Shown: one piece after another, positions 1 through 10,823 of the stretch
Numbering within the stretch: position 1 is the first letter of the stretch
Layout of the letters: each line of letters starts with the position of its first letter
Origin: Jacaranda mimosifolia
Taxonomy: Eukaryota; Streptophyta; Magnoliopsida; Lamiales; Bignoniaceae
Assembly (NCBI GenBank): GCA_018894105.1
Contig: CM032126.1
Span: 7,715,001-7,779,000 of the forward strand
Direction: 5' to 3'
Length of the DNA: 64,000 nucleotides
Position numbers and translations under genes: made by a program
Notes under the pieces: model-generated
Database searches by the model: none
The model's input: only the letters and a program-made list of their open reading frames with translations
Told to the model about the DNA's origin: nothing

Positions 1-740
1 CTGAGTATAAGTGGATTAGGTTGTCGCCCATTATAGTCGACCAGAAAATGAGCTGTAGGTGAGTATTTTGATGGAAGCGGGTCGCATCCTGCAATCAATC
101 AACACACGTTAGGCTAGCCAAGGAGACCTTCAAATAAGGCACTCTAATGCTTAAGTCAGTATAATTCGGCCATAATGTGGAGCGACAAAGTGAGGGCCAA
201 AGCTATAATGAACATACATCTATGAGGAGTCGCAATTAGGTATATATAGTCTCTTGGGAGAGGTTAAAATATCTATGATACCCTTGATCACGCAATGAGG
301 GCTTTTGTCTTTGTCTGAGGACCTTTATAGGTCTTTCCCTAGCTGAAATCCTTCTCCAGGTGGCGCGTCCCCCTTTCTTTTGGGATATGGAGGAGACCTC
401 CGCATTCAATGCGGAGGCATACTTCATAAATGTGGAGGCACGCAACCTGTCAGCGTGTTTAATGTAGTAGAGTAGTGGTTGAGTTACATTTAATGCGATA
501 GTGACCGGTGGCGGGGGAACATCCCCCGTATCTCCAATCGACCTCATCTAGTCGAGATGTTTCTTTGGCTATAAGTTTCTTAGCCATGCTCTAGTCGAAT
601 ATGGGCCACCTAAGGCTAGTCAAGGGCCAATTGATCAAATTGTCCTAACCAAACTACGGTCAACTGAAGGGATGTTGATAGCTTGTGGCCTATTGCGTTC
701 TTGGGTGTGGTCGATTATTATTGGGCTTATTGAGTTCAAT
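1..740 (-). repeat. Probable 3' LTR (left LTR), outer edge uncertain
   Basis: Bases 1-118 match 9690-9803 near the right end of the element. The plus-strand text TGAGTATAAG near base 2 could be an LTR terminus, but the window edge prevents a check. On the minus strand a TATATATA box falls at about 240-250, placing a promoter and the R/U5 part to its left, as expected for an LTR in this orientation. The inner (right) boundary was not found; about 740 is a guess based on a pyrimidine-rich stretch at about 745-790 that would be purine-rich in the sense of the element. Confidence 0.5.
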
Positions 741-1116
741 TCACTTCCCCATATCATGAGTCCCCTTTCACTCTTGAGTCCTAATCGAGCTCATAATGAG
801 AAGGAGTGTGGAGTAGCTGATTTTTTAAACTGCAATAAGTTTGTGTCGGCCTCACATTTTAAATCCCAACCAGGGTTTCAGTGCAATAAATGTGGCAGTT
901 ACATTGGGCAGACAAATGAAACGACTAGTTGTTATGCAATAAGTGCCCGGTAATCGATTATTTTAGCTAGTTGAATTACCCCTTGATGCTTTAGTTTTTT
1001 GCCTTTTTCTTTTTTGCAACCTTTAAAGTAGCAAACATGCTTAAAGTCTTTAGCATGTCTTTAGGGAGGGTAGTGGCAGGTTAGGTAATTCTGAAGAAAC
1101 ACGATCATCTGGGGAG

Positions 1117-3195
1117 TTGATCGAAAGGGTAAACGATTCGGCTAGCAGGACTAGCGAATCTTTTAGTGGGGGGTCGAGTTCCTCTGAGAGCTCGATTGCG
1201 ATGAGGGTTGATGTCGGAGAAGCTGCTAGCCCATCTAGGGAGGCTAGTCAATCTCGGGTATCCCAGGATAGGTTGTTTACAATTGACCATTACAGTAACA
1301 TAGCATCCGAGGTCAGCAAGGGTGACTTAGAACTTATTAGGCGCACATATCATATTCCCACTGGGTTCGAATTGATCATCCCCAAGCAGAGTGTTAGGAT
1401 GCATAGACCTCATGTAGGTTTATAATAGTTTTTGAGGATGCCATAAAGTGTGGGCTTAGGTTTCCAATTGCGTAGCCTATAGTCGACCTCCTCACTGGAC
1501 TTCAGGTCTGCATCACCCAATTATTACCTAGCTACTTTTCGATCTTGTACAACTTCGTTATTTTAATTTAAATTTACGACTAGCCATCTTCATTCATGAA
1601 CTTCAACAATCTATCCCATCTTCCCATGTCCTAGAAGTCGGGCAGCACTGAGGAGTCAGGTTTTTATTATCTCATCGCCAGTTCTCATCGAAAAATATTC
1701 GTGACCCCCTCTTCTTCCCGTGGTCAAATTTGGAAGAAAATATCCTTCTTCATTTGTGCCCATAGCAAGGTCATTTTCAATATTTCGAGGGGGTGGTTGA
1801 GGGGTTGAGTTGAAATGCCTAGAAATGAAAACCTAACCTATAATAACACCTTAATCTAGGATTTGGTCGATTTTGGAGAGATGGAGGCGTTGGGATATAC
1901 AATAGAGAGAAATCTAGTGTTAACGGGCTTGTCGCCTACTCGGTTGAATATGCCAGCTAATGCTCAACTAGGTAGACATATTCTAGTTGCGTTGTTCTTG
2001 TTTCTTTTTATAGTTTTTGATTGATAAACTGCTTTTGTTCTTCTTCAGATCGAGCTGAAATTATGAATCGGATCCACTAGCAAGCCATAGCCTGACAACA
2101 AAAAGCGCAGGAACGTTGAAAAGGGCCACTCGATGAGATGCTGCTTCTCAATGTGCTCATTCATAGTGGGCACAGCTGTCTACTCCTCCACCTACTCGAC
2201 CAGCTGCGATTGAGGTTGCCAGCCCTGCGCCTCGACAAAAGAGGAGGGCTATAGAAGACCAATCCCCCTTTCCAAAAAAACTGATGCTGAAAAGGGAAAA
2301 GGAAACACTATTGACACCCTGCTCTTCGAGTCACTGCCCGATGAGAAGCTATTTCCTTTGCCTTTTTTTCCAAATCCCAAGTTTGGACCCGATGTGGGGG
2401 TCATGAACACGACAACGATGATGGGTGCGTGGTCGACAAATATGCCTACTATGCGAACATGGTAAGTTCACGGTCGAGTCACTTTGACCTAATCTTTATT
2501 TCTCGCAGTCAAGTAATGAGGCTACAATTTTTATCACAGGGTTGAGCTCACCCTGGTCGACCATAAGGCGATCTAAAAAGAACAGTATGATATTTCCAAA
2601 ACTCAGGTCGAGTCACTTGAATCGAGATTAGAGAGTTAGAGAAACAGGTCAAAGAGAAGGATACAGAGCTGATGGCTGTTGTAATGGAGAGGAGTCACTT
2701 GGAAGTGGCTTCATTATTTGGTCGGGCACTAGGGTATAACAATGCTCTATGATATGCTCAAGACGAATTTTTCAAGACGTTGCCGAGCATTTGTTAGGAG
2801 GCAGTGCAACAATTTCTACTAAGCCCAGCTTTTCAAGAGGCTAGTGTTGTCTTGGTGGTCGACAACTCCAAAAAGGCCTTCCAGAAGGCCATAAAGCAGC
2901 TAGAGTATTTGAGCTATCAATTTCGATTAGAGGATAAGGCCCAACTGAACATACTCCAGGATGAAAAGTTCAAGGAGTATGTGAAACTGCTTCAGTCAAT
3001 GAAGTGGAAGCTTCCATTTACCCCAAGACAGTCAAGGTGGGGAAAGAGTTTGATTTTGTTGGCGACTTCGCCCTCGACCTCAAGGATGGAAAAGTTGATT
3101 ATGTGGCATACTTCCCTGCCATCGATCACTCGTTCTTGACAGATGAGGCTAGTCCTTATCGACTTGCAAAAGATCCATGCTCTAGGGTGGAGTAG
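1117..3195 (+). pseudogene. Decayed antisense ORF of the Ty3/gypsy element
   Basis: This reading frame runs opposite to gag-pol, in the part of the element between integrase and the left LTR. Residues encoded at 1117-1425 include a serine-rich start followed by a LIRRTYHIPTGFELIIP segment. After a break the same family continues at about 1430-1580 with a segment reading roughly ED-AIKCGLRFPI and an LPSYFSILYNF block, and near 1700-1760 with a tryptophan/lysine/phenylalanine block (WKKI.FFI). At 2804-3139 the frame is rich in charged and leucine residues and looks coiled-coil. I recognise this pattern as the uncharacterised protein family carried antisense by Tat-type elements and often annotated as a hypothetical or putative plant transposon protein. 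Function is unknown. Several stops and frameshifts separate the pieces. Confidence 0.6.
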
Positions 3196-3839
3196 AAGGT
3201 CGAGGGTCCTCCAATGGTCGTGTTTGTGAACTCTGGCGCGATCTCAATAGAGTCATCAATGAGGTGGCAACAAGTGCTACTCAAGGTGGAAGAAGGGAAG
3301 GAGCTGGCTCGAGCTGAAGCAGTTGTTGTTTTTTCTTTTTTAGTTTTTGTTTTGTTGTACTTTTTTTGCCTCGAGAGGCATGATCAACATCGTAATGTAA
3401 CGTTTTGTTCAATTTGAAAGTTTCTTTAATACTATGACTAATGTTTTGAAGTTTATACCATTGCCTTATCTTCATTTTGCTTTTGCTTTTGGTTTTGCTC
3501 CAACTTACTAAGCAATGCATATTTTGTTGATTGGTTTAAAACAAAGATAAAGGTTGACTACAAGGTCGACTTCAGATAAATAAATGGATAAGGAAAAAAA
3601 AATTCTCTCATCTGACACATCAATCAGTCTGAGATTTCAAGTCAATATGCACATAATAATTGGCTAGTTTGAAATCAACTTTACAGTCGACTACTGAGTC
3701 AACTTTAAACAACTTCACCATAATTGAATGATTAGGCTTGAAGCAATGGTCGAACATAAGCTGACTTCATTGGTTTGAAACTAAGTTGTGGTAGGATTGT
3801 TGAGTCGATATACGTGTGTCTATTGGTTGATTTGAAACC

Positions 3840-4015
3840 AAGATAATGGTCGACTATGGGGTCAACTTTAAATGATTTTCTCATTTATGAAATGATTTGG
3901 GTAAAATCCATGGTCGAACATTAGTCGTCGTTAGTGGTTTGAAAATAAGATAATGGTCAACTACGGGGTCGACTTTAAATGATTTTCTCATTTATGAAGT
4001 GATTCGACTAGAAGC
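3840..4015. repeat. Short tandem repeat in the non-coding part of the Ty3/gypsy element
   Basis: Two units starting at 3840 and 3947 (period 107) share the run from AAGATAATGGTC to CTCATTTATGAA with few mismatches. Looser copies of the GGTCGACTACNNGGTCGACTT core are visible back to about 3550. The region 3420-4540 otherwise shows no coding pattern that I recognise. Confidence 0.6.
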
Positions 4016-4546
4016 CATGATTGCAGTTTGAAAGTAAGGAGTGGGTTAGTTTGGAACTAAATTACAAAAGCGCATTTTTTGAGAAGACTGGATCTCACGT
4101 GTAATAGAATAGTTAAATCAGAACTAGAGTTTCTTTATAAATAGAATTTTTTCAAGTTTGCTGTATCCCATGGTCGAGGAAGCTCGTTCCCATCTATATC
4201 TACTAGTTAGTAAAAGTTGTGCTTTGCCACTTTAACTATTGAGTGGGGGCCCTTCCATTTCAGGTCGATTTTTCCAATATTTTTTGAAACTTCGACTTTC
4301 TTGAAAACAAGGTCTCCAACCTAAAAACTTCTTGGTCGAATGCCTTTATTGTAATGCTTGGTCATGATTGACCTATACCTTTACTTTGTTGAGTATGCCT
4401 ATTTCTGTAGCTCATCAATTATTTTGAGGTCGAATTGCCTTTTAGCTTCATTCTTAATCGGGTGGTAATGAATCACCTGCTTCTGAACTATAGACCAGAC
4501 TATAAGGGTTGTATCCCATGGCCGTTCTAGGAATAGTTTTGTATGC

Positions 4547-5214
4547 CTATAAGACGCCCGGGAGGTTGTTTGCCCAATTTTCTTTGGATCCCTCGAGTCG
4601 AGTCTTGATGTGGTAAAAAATTATCCTATTTGTGACCTTGATTTGCCCGTTTGCTTGAGAGTTGCCCACCGAGGTAAAGTGCTGTCGAATTCCCAAACTT
4701 TCACACCAATCTCTCATCCTCTTACTCTTAATTTGGGTACCATTATTTGATATCAATATCTTTGGCAGACCAAAACGACAGATGATGTTCTTCCACAAGA
4801 AGCTTCTAGTTACCACGTCGGTTATCTTTGGAACTATCTCTGCTTCGACCAATTTAGTAAAATATTTGATTGCCACTATCATATACTTCCTCTAGCCGGT
4901 GGCTTTTGGGAATGAGCCTACAATGTCGACCCCCCATTGGTCGAATAGCCATGTGATCTAAATTGATACCAGAATCGAAGTGGGCTAGTGGAGAATGTTC
5001 GAATGCACTTGGTAAGATGGGCACTTCTTGGCAAAATCAATCGCATGTTTGAGTAAGGTCGACTAAAAATATCCGTGTCTAATGACCTTGTGGGCCAGTG
5101 CTCCCCCCCGTAGTGGTTACCGTAGATGCTTGAATACATTTCCTGCAAAACTTCAAAGGACTGCTCTGATGTCAAACACCTTAATGGGGGTCCAGAAAGA
5201 GATCTCTTATACAA
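4547..5214 (-). pseudogene. Broken integrase domain of the Ty3/gypsy element
   Basis: The piece at 4918-5214 matches the zinc-binding N-terminal part of Tat-type integrases (YKRSLSGPPLRCLT, then GNHYGGEH), followed by a frame break. The piece at 4547-4882 matches the catalytic core: YFTKLVEAE, then FLWKNIICRFGLPKILIS, then GQIKVTNR. The DNG motif that holds the second catalytic aspartate reads NNG here, and the catalytic glutamate position in GQ.EVTNR is lysine. Two of the three DDE residues are therefore gone, in addition to the frameshift and stop between the pieces. The product cannot be active. Confidence 0.85.
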
Positions 5215-5499
5215 CTAACCATACTCGTTGAGGGCGAACTTCACTACTCGACCTCCCAACTTCGAGCCTCTACTTTGTCCTTTGGCACTTTACCCTCCCT
5301 TAGGTAAGCTTTGATTTCATCTTGCAGGTGGGAGCTGGTTCTTAGATCTCCTAAATCTAGTTCTGGACAGGGCCGTTATGGTAGGCTTATCAGGGACCAA
5401 GAACGTGATGATTCTCTCCTTGGTACCCTTCGTCGAACTGGCAAACTTGGATAAGGCATTTGCTATCTCATTCTCTGATATGAGGACTTGACTCAAGGA

Positions 5500-6392
5500 G
5501 AATTTCTTAAATTGTTGCTGTAATTTCTTGACCGTAGCGAGTTATTTATTCATGGTGGATTCCCTTGCTAAAGTTCCCTTCGAACTGCCCAGCAAGTAGT
5601 TGAAAGTCTGTAATAGCTGCTAACTACTCAACCCCCTATCAGTGGCCATCATCATACTGACAAGAAAGCCTCATATTCTACTTCATTATTAGTGACAGGG
5701 TAGTCAAGTTTGATAGCAAAGTCATACTCCTCATGCATGGAGAGCATAGAGAAATACCTATCTATCATCCTGTGGAAGTTGCTAAACCATCGAAATGTAG
5801 AGACCAAACATGTGGATTTGGTTCGACCTCACTGGAGAGTTCAACACGCTTTGCCACAAAGTCTGCCAACACTTATGCTTTTATAGCTGTTCGAGGCTGA
5901 AAAGTGACATCAAACTCTCTTGACTCAATGGCCCACATGGTCAGTCTCCCGACGTGTCTGATTTTAATAGCACCTGTTTCAAGGGTTGGTTCGTCAGGAC
6001 AACAACAGAGTAGGACTAAAAATATGGTCCCAACTTCCTGGCTACTGTTACTAAAGCGAGGGAAAATTTTTTTATCTCAAGGAAATTGTATTTTGGGCCC
6101 TACAGAGCTTTGCTAATGTAAATAGCGGCTTGTGTGTGTCGTGCTGTGTCAACACTAGAATGGAACTAACTGCTGCCAATGAGACCACAAAGTAAATGCA
6201 CAAGACCTCCCCGACCACAAACTTGGCAAGCATCTGGGGAGTTGATAAATACTGCTTTAAGTTGACCAGGGCATGGTTACACTCTTCTATCCACTGAAAT
6301 TTTCTCGCATTCCTAAGAATTTTGAAAAATGGCAAACTTTTATCTGCTACTTGGGCAATGAACTGACCCAACGCTATGATCCTCTTAACCAA
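5500..6392 (-). pseudogene. Broken RNase H region of the Ty3/gypsy pol
   Basis: 6072-6392 encodes the connection between reverse transcriptase and RNase H (LPFFKILRNARKFQW, then LKQYLSTPQML and a VSLAAVSSILV strand). About 5830-5945 continues with WAIESREFDVTFQPRTAIKA, followed by a stop (5873-5875) where the family has glutamine. Near 5640-5700 a TNNEVEYEAF motif belongs to the archaeal-type second RNase H domain typical of the Tat group. Stops and small indels lie between these blocks. Confidence 0.8.
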
Positions 6393-6501
6393 TCTCTACA
6401 TGTCTCTAACCATTTAGGGTGGTGAGATGTCCTGAATTACCTATATTTTTTAAGTTTGCTTCAATACTTCTTTGACTAATCATGTAGCATAAAAACTTCC
6501 C

Positions 6502-6977
6502 TCATCTTACCCCAAATGTGTATTTGTTAATGTTAAGTTTCATGCCAAACGCCCTTAATATCGAGAAAGTATGGTCGAGGTAGGCTAAGTGATTTTCTTC
6601 TTTTTCTATTTTAACAATCATGTCGTTGACATAGACCTCCATAGTCCTTCGGATCTCATTTTTGAACATAAAGTTCACTAATCTTTGATATGTTGCACCT
6701 GTATTCTTGAGATCAAAAGGCATGACCAGAAAATAATATAAACTATTGGGTACCACAAAAAGGTCTTACCCCTATCCTCAAGGGCCATAAAGATTTGATA
6801 ATACCCTTGGAAGGCATCCATCATGCTCAAAAGATCACAACTTGATGTTAAGTCAACTAATAAATCTATTCGAGGTAGTGGGTAAAGGTCTTTAGGACAA
6901 GTTTTATTCCAATCAGTGAAATCATTACACATTCTCCATTTGCCCTCATTCTTAGAGATAAGAACTACATTACACAA
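6502..6977 (-). pseudogene. Broken reverse transcriptase domain of the Ty3/gypsy pol
   Basis: Two frames joined by a frameshift near 6755-6760 cover most of the RT core. The first gives WRMCNDFTDWNKTCPKD and LLSMMDAFQGYYQI; the second gives YYFLVMPFDLKNTGATYQR and VYVNDMIVK. The catalytic YVDD box is YVND, with the changed codon at 6625-6627 (AAC where GAC is expected). Together with the frameshift this removes polymerase activity. Confidence 0.9.
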
Positions 6978-7469
6978 CCAACTAGGATATTGAATTTCTA
7001 TAGTGTAGTCTGCCTCTAAAAGTTTGTTGACCTCTTTGTTGGTGATCTGGCATCTTTTTGCATTGAAGGTCCTAGTCTTCTATTTGACGGGCTTGAATGA
7101 GAGGTCCACATTAAGGTGGTGGACAATGACGTTGGGGTCGATTCCTTGGAGGTCAGCAATCTTCCAAGCAAAAACGTCTATGTCCCTTATGAGGAAGTCG
7201 GCCATCATGCATTCTATGTTGTTCCCTAGATTAGTCTCAATCCTTGTAATCTTGTCGGGATTATTTGGTTGAAGTTCTATACTCTTGAATTCTTCAACTG
7301 GTCCTACCCTGGTTTTCTCTTACTTTCTCTTATTATTTTATTGTCCCTCTTCGGGTTCCATTACTAGGATGTCCCCCGAAGGTTTTAGTTTAGGTCGAGT
7401 TTTCTGCTCATTTGCCTCGATTGAAATGGCGTAACATCACTAAGCCTCATTTACATTTCATAGTAGTTC

Positions 7470-7800
7470 TCATGTTCCTGTAGTTATTGGGAATTTGACT
7501 TTCATGTGGTAGGTCGAGATAATTGCTCTGAAATCATTTAATGCAGGCCTTCCGATTATGGCATTGTAAGCAAAAGATGCATCGACCACCAGATAGTTGA
7601 CCATATGTATCTTCCTTCTGGGTGCTTCTCTAAATGAGATAGACAAGTTAATGGATCGTACAAGGATGATCTCAGACCCCCCCAAACCCGACCAGCATGG
7701 TATAGATAGTTTTTAACTTAAGCTTTCCAAAATTCATTCTTTTTAAAGTTGACAAGAAAATGATGTTTGCAAACTGCCATTGTTGATCAGAACCTTCCTT
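7470..7800 (-). pseudogene. Broken aspartic protease domain of the Ty3/gypsy pol
   Basis: 7470-7685 encodes the C-terminal half of the retropepsin of Tat-like elements (FREAPRRKIHMVNYLVV, SFAYNAIIGRPALNDFRA, STYHMKVKFP). Upstream, in another frame at 7770-7800, the active-site block reads VLINNGSLQ, where the family has a catalytic aspartate in VL.DNGSS. The changed codon is at 7782-7784 (AAC for GAC). Frame breaks separate the two halves. Confidence 0.85.
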
Positions 7801-7979
7801 GCTTTAAAGTTAGCAATCTCAACTGATACGATGAGGGAGCAATCTAGTTTACTATCAGCCCATTGGTGGTCGAGGTGTGAGAGGTCAGAATCAGAGAAAG
7901 AAATAAGCTTTGCGTTGGTGAAAAGTTGAAAAATTGTTTCGACAAGTGCGGATTTAGTCGATTCCAGTCTCCATTGATT

Positions 7980-9000
7980 CTACCGTCTTGCCATTTTGGA
8001 ATCTTTTCTAGCTGGTCCTCCTGCGATGGTATCAATCACTCCATGCAGTGCAGGACGCTGCTCATCGGCTTGCCTTTTTCCTTTGTCATCTCTTCTCGAA
8101 CAGACTGACCTTTCTCTACATAGAGTCTGGTTGACCTGGCTCGTCTCATGCCTGGCTTTCTCGTCAATATATTTCTTCAAATGTCCCTATCCAATGGGCC
8201 GTTCAATTTCATCATGTAGGTTGATGCAGTCTTCTGTGTCATGTCCCTTCTGTTTATGGAAGTGACAATATTTCTTGGATCTCTTCATGGCCTCGGTTTC
8301 AGTCAACTTCTTGGGCTTTTTGAAGAGGTTATCATTCTGGATGGTGAACAGGACCTTCTTCCTAACAATATTCAGTGGGGTATAGTTGTAAAACCTCTTG
8401 ATGAGGGATCGATGACCATCCATCTGCTGCCTGTCTTTTTTCTCCTTGCCCTTCTTCTTGTCATTCTCTGAGTTCCTATACTTCAACTTGCTCATATCGT
8501 CTTGGGCTATATACCTCTCAGTGAGGTCGAGAAACTCTTCTATCTATCGTGGTCTTTCCTTGACCAAAGCATTGTGCACATTTTTTATGTTGGAGACCCC
8601 GGAACAACAAATCAATAAAAAACTCAATTTTGGGGCTATAAATTTTCAGCACCTTGATTTTAAATTTGGCAAAGAAATTTCGAAGAGATTCTCCCTCATT
8701 TTGTTTTACTGTATACAAGTGAGGTGAAGAAGTTTTGCTTTCCTTCTACTAGTAAACTGGTGAAGGAACTTGTCCTAAAGTTGATCATAGGAGAAGATAG
8801 ACACTGGCTCTAGCTTAACAAACCACTCAAGCACTATGCCTTAGAGTGTGGTGACCAGTATTTTGGCATGAATATACTCATTTTACCTATGAAGCTACAT
8901 CATATGCTCAAAATAGAGTAAGTGCTCATTCGGGTCGGTTGAACTATCATACCAGGGCAAACTAGTCAGAATCTTTGCATCGATGGATATGCGTTCGTCG
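7980..9000 (-). pseudogene. Broken gag gene of the Ty3/gypsy element
   Basis: 8518-8718 carries the capsid-like retrotransposon gag block (VKQNEGESLRNFFAKF). 8187-8495 carries the zinc-binding segment YCHFHKQKGHDTEDC followed by INLHDEIERPIG, a hallmark of Tat-type gag. 7980-8180 gives the downstream linker including a VIDTIAGGPARK block. More of the capsid can be read to about 9000 with stops. No uninterrupted frame joins the pieces. Confidence 0.85.
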
Positions 9001-9689
9001 ATTACCTCCAGGATAAACGGTGACTCCCACTCATGGTGGAGCCACTACGCTGTCGTGTTGGGAGTTCTTTTTTATGTTTTACCTTGAAATTTCCGCGAGG
9101 AGTCTGTTTAATTGCTAGACTTGGTGCGACACCTCTTCCCATTATTCTCGATCTGTCTGTGATAGGTTTCTGTTCAGCTGAGGTTTCTACCATTCAATCC
9201 TATCGCGTTGTTGGGTTCGAATGGGTCGAGCAAGATGTTCCACAAAATCAACTACTTCTTCCCGAGGATGTGGGCAGGTCTCTTCCCATGGGAATCGACC
9301 TGGACTATTGTCACATCAATTAGGCGGGCGACATGACTCATACCTTGCTTCTCTTCTCTCTGGGGCCTTTAGTCATGGTGAGAGGGATGGGGGTAGTGCT
9401 AGCGGTTGCTCCAACCTGGTTGTTGTGCTTCTGCAGAGCTGCTGATAACTAAGTTGAGATATGGGCTGATATCTACTCACTTATTATCTGTATAAGTTAG
9501 GGCATACTCAAGGTGACTACTTACTCGGGCAGGGAGTTGGGCCTAGCCACATCTTGTTTTTACTGGGGGATAAGGGGGAGGGGACCTTCTAGTCTCCTCC
9601 TTCTCTGAAATGGCTCGCCTTGTATTTAACATTTGCTTAGGCTATAGACTCTAAAATCCACATACAATGCCAAATGATGATGGTTGAAT

Positions 9690-9803
9690 CTAAGTATAAG
9701 TGGATTGGGCTCTGACCCTCTATAGTCGACAAGAAAATGAGCTGTAAATAAGTATTTAGATGGAAGCGGGTCGAGTTTTACAACCAATCCACACACGTCA
9801 GGC
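9690..9803 (-). repeat. Truncated 5' LTR fragment (U5 end)
   Basis: This segment repeats bases 1-118 with scattered mismatches and short gaps, including the shared stretches GATGGAAGCGGGTCG and CACACGT. Similarity stops at about 9803, where unrelated AT-rich DNA begins, so most of this LTR (its R and U3 parts) is missing. I could not identify a [16 protein letters not shown] binding site just inside it. Confidence 0.65.
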
Positions 9804-9929
9804 TAAGGCAATAGCAATTTTGTTATATTTTTGTAGATTTTCAATTACATTTTTCTTTCTTTGGTAAAGAATTTTGATAAGTGCATATAGAACTAAATTT
9901 ATCACAAACCATTTTGTATTGTAGATTTA

Positions 9930-10299
9930 TAGGGTATTTGGTGAGCTTATAAGCTCCTCAAAATATCTTATAAGATGTTTCAAAGTTTATAAGATATGAA
10001 AAAATATTTGGTAATTTTCTTTACAAAAAGAGCTTATAAGCTCCTAAAATAAGAAGTTAGGAGCTTAGAAGCTATTTTCTAACTTATTTTGAAGATATTA
10101 AGAAGTTAGCTTAATTTTAGTCATATTAATTACAAAAATGCAACTTTTAATATCTTATAAGCTCCAAGATATAATTTTTTCCAAACACTTTAAGAACTTA
10201 TTTTTTAAAAAAAGATCTAACATCTTATAGGCTCCAAAAATATTTTATAAGATATAGAAGCTTATAAGACCTTTTAAATAAGATTAGCCAAACACCCTC
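9930..10299 (+). mobile_element. Tourist-like MITE, copy A (TTA target duplication)
   Basis: The element starts TAGGGTATTTGG and ends CCAAACACCCTC, flanked on both sides by TTA (9927-9929 and 10300-10302). The inside is AT-rich with many copies of CTTATAAG-like palindromes, so the whole element is close to self-complementary. Terminal GGGTGTTTGG and a 3-bp TTA/TAA duplication are typical of PIF/Harbinger-type Tourist MITEs. Other copies of this family lie at 10432-10820, 37841-38145 and 60301-60687. No coding capacity. Confidence 0.8.
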
Positions 10300-10431
10300 T
10301 TAAACACATTAAGTTTACTCTCACCAGGCTTGGTACTGGGACGTATTTTTCCAAAACTCATATCCACTGAGGGGGAGCGGCATGGGTTTAGTCCTAAACT
10401 CGTCCCCTCCACTTCCGCGTCATTACATTAA

Positions 10432-10820
10432 GAGGGTGTTAGACTAAAATGTTTATTTAAAAAGTCTTATAAGTTCCTATATCTTATAAAATATTTTTGA
10501 AATTTATAAAATGTTACAACTTTTTCTAAAAATAAGTTCTTAAAATATTTTGATATAATAAGATGTTGGAGTTTATAAGATATTAGTAATGGTAATTTTG
10601 TAATTAATATGATTAAAATTAAGGAAGATTGCTAAAATTTTAAAAATAAGTTAGAAATCTCTTACTTTTTTAAAAAAAGCTTATAAGCTCCTAACATCTT
10701 ATTTTAGGAGCTCATAAGCTCTTTTTCAAAAAATATACCAAATAAATTTTTACATCTTATAAGCTCTTAAACATCTTATAAGATATTTTAAAAAGCTTAT
10801 AAGCTCACCCAAACACCCCC
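10432..10820 (-). mobile_element. Tourist-like MITE, copy B, inverted relative to copy A
   Basis: The right end read on the minus strand (GGGGGTGTTTGGGTGAGCTT) corresponds to the left end of copy A, so A and B are inverted copies 132 bases apart. TAA flanks both ends (10429-10431 and 10821-10823). The DNA between A and B (10303-10428) is more GC-rich but shows no gene. Confidence 0.8.
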
Positions 10821-10823
10821 TAA

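Larger units (their letters stand above)
1..9803 (-). mobile_element. Decayed Ty3/gypsy LTR retrotransposon, Tat-like lineage, minus orientation
   Basis: The minus strand carries, in order from the right, gag (about 9.0-8.0 kb), protease (7.8-7.5), reverse transcriptase (7.0-6.5), RNase H (6.4-5.5) and integrase (5.2-4.5). This gag-PR-RT-RH-IN order is that of Ty3/gypsy. A further 4 kb lies between integrase and the left end, with a reading frame on the opposite strand. That arrangement, and the wording of gag and RNase H, match the plant Tat group (Ogre/Retand-like); the lineage is inferred from recall, not from a tree. A sequence of about 115 bases at 1-118 recurs at about 9690-9803, which I take as the U5 parts of the two LTRs. 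The right LTR is cut after those bases, and the left may extend past the window edge. Every coding domain has stops or frameshifts, so the copy is dead. Confidence 0.88.
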
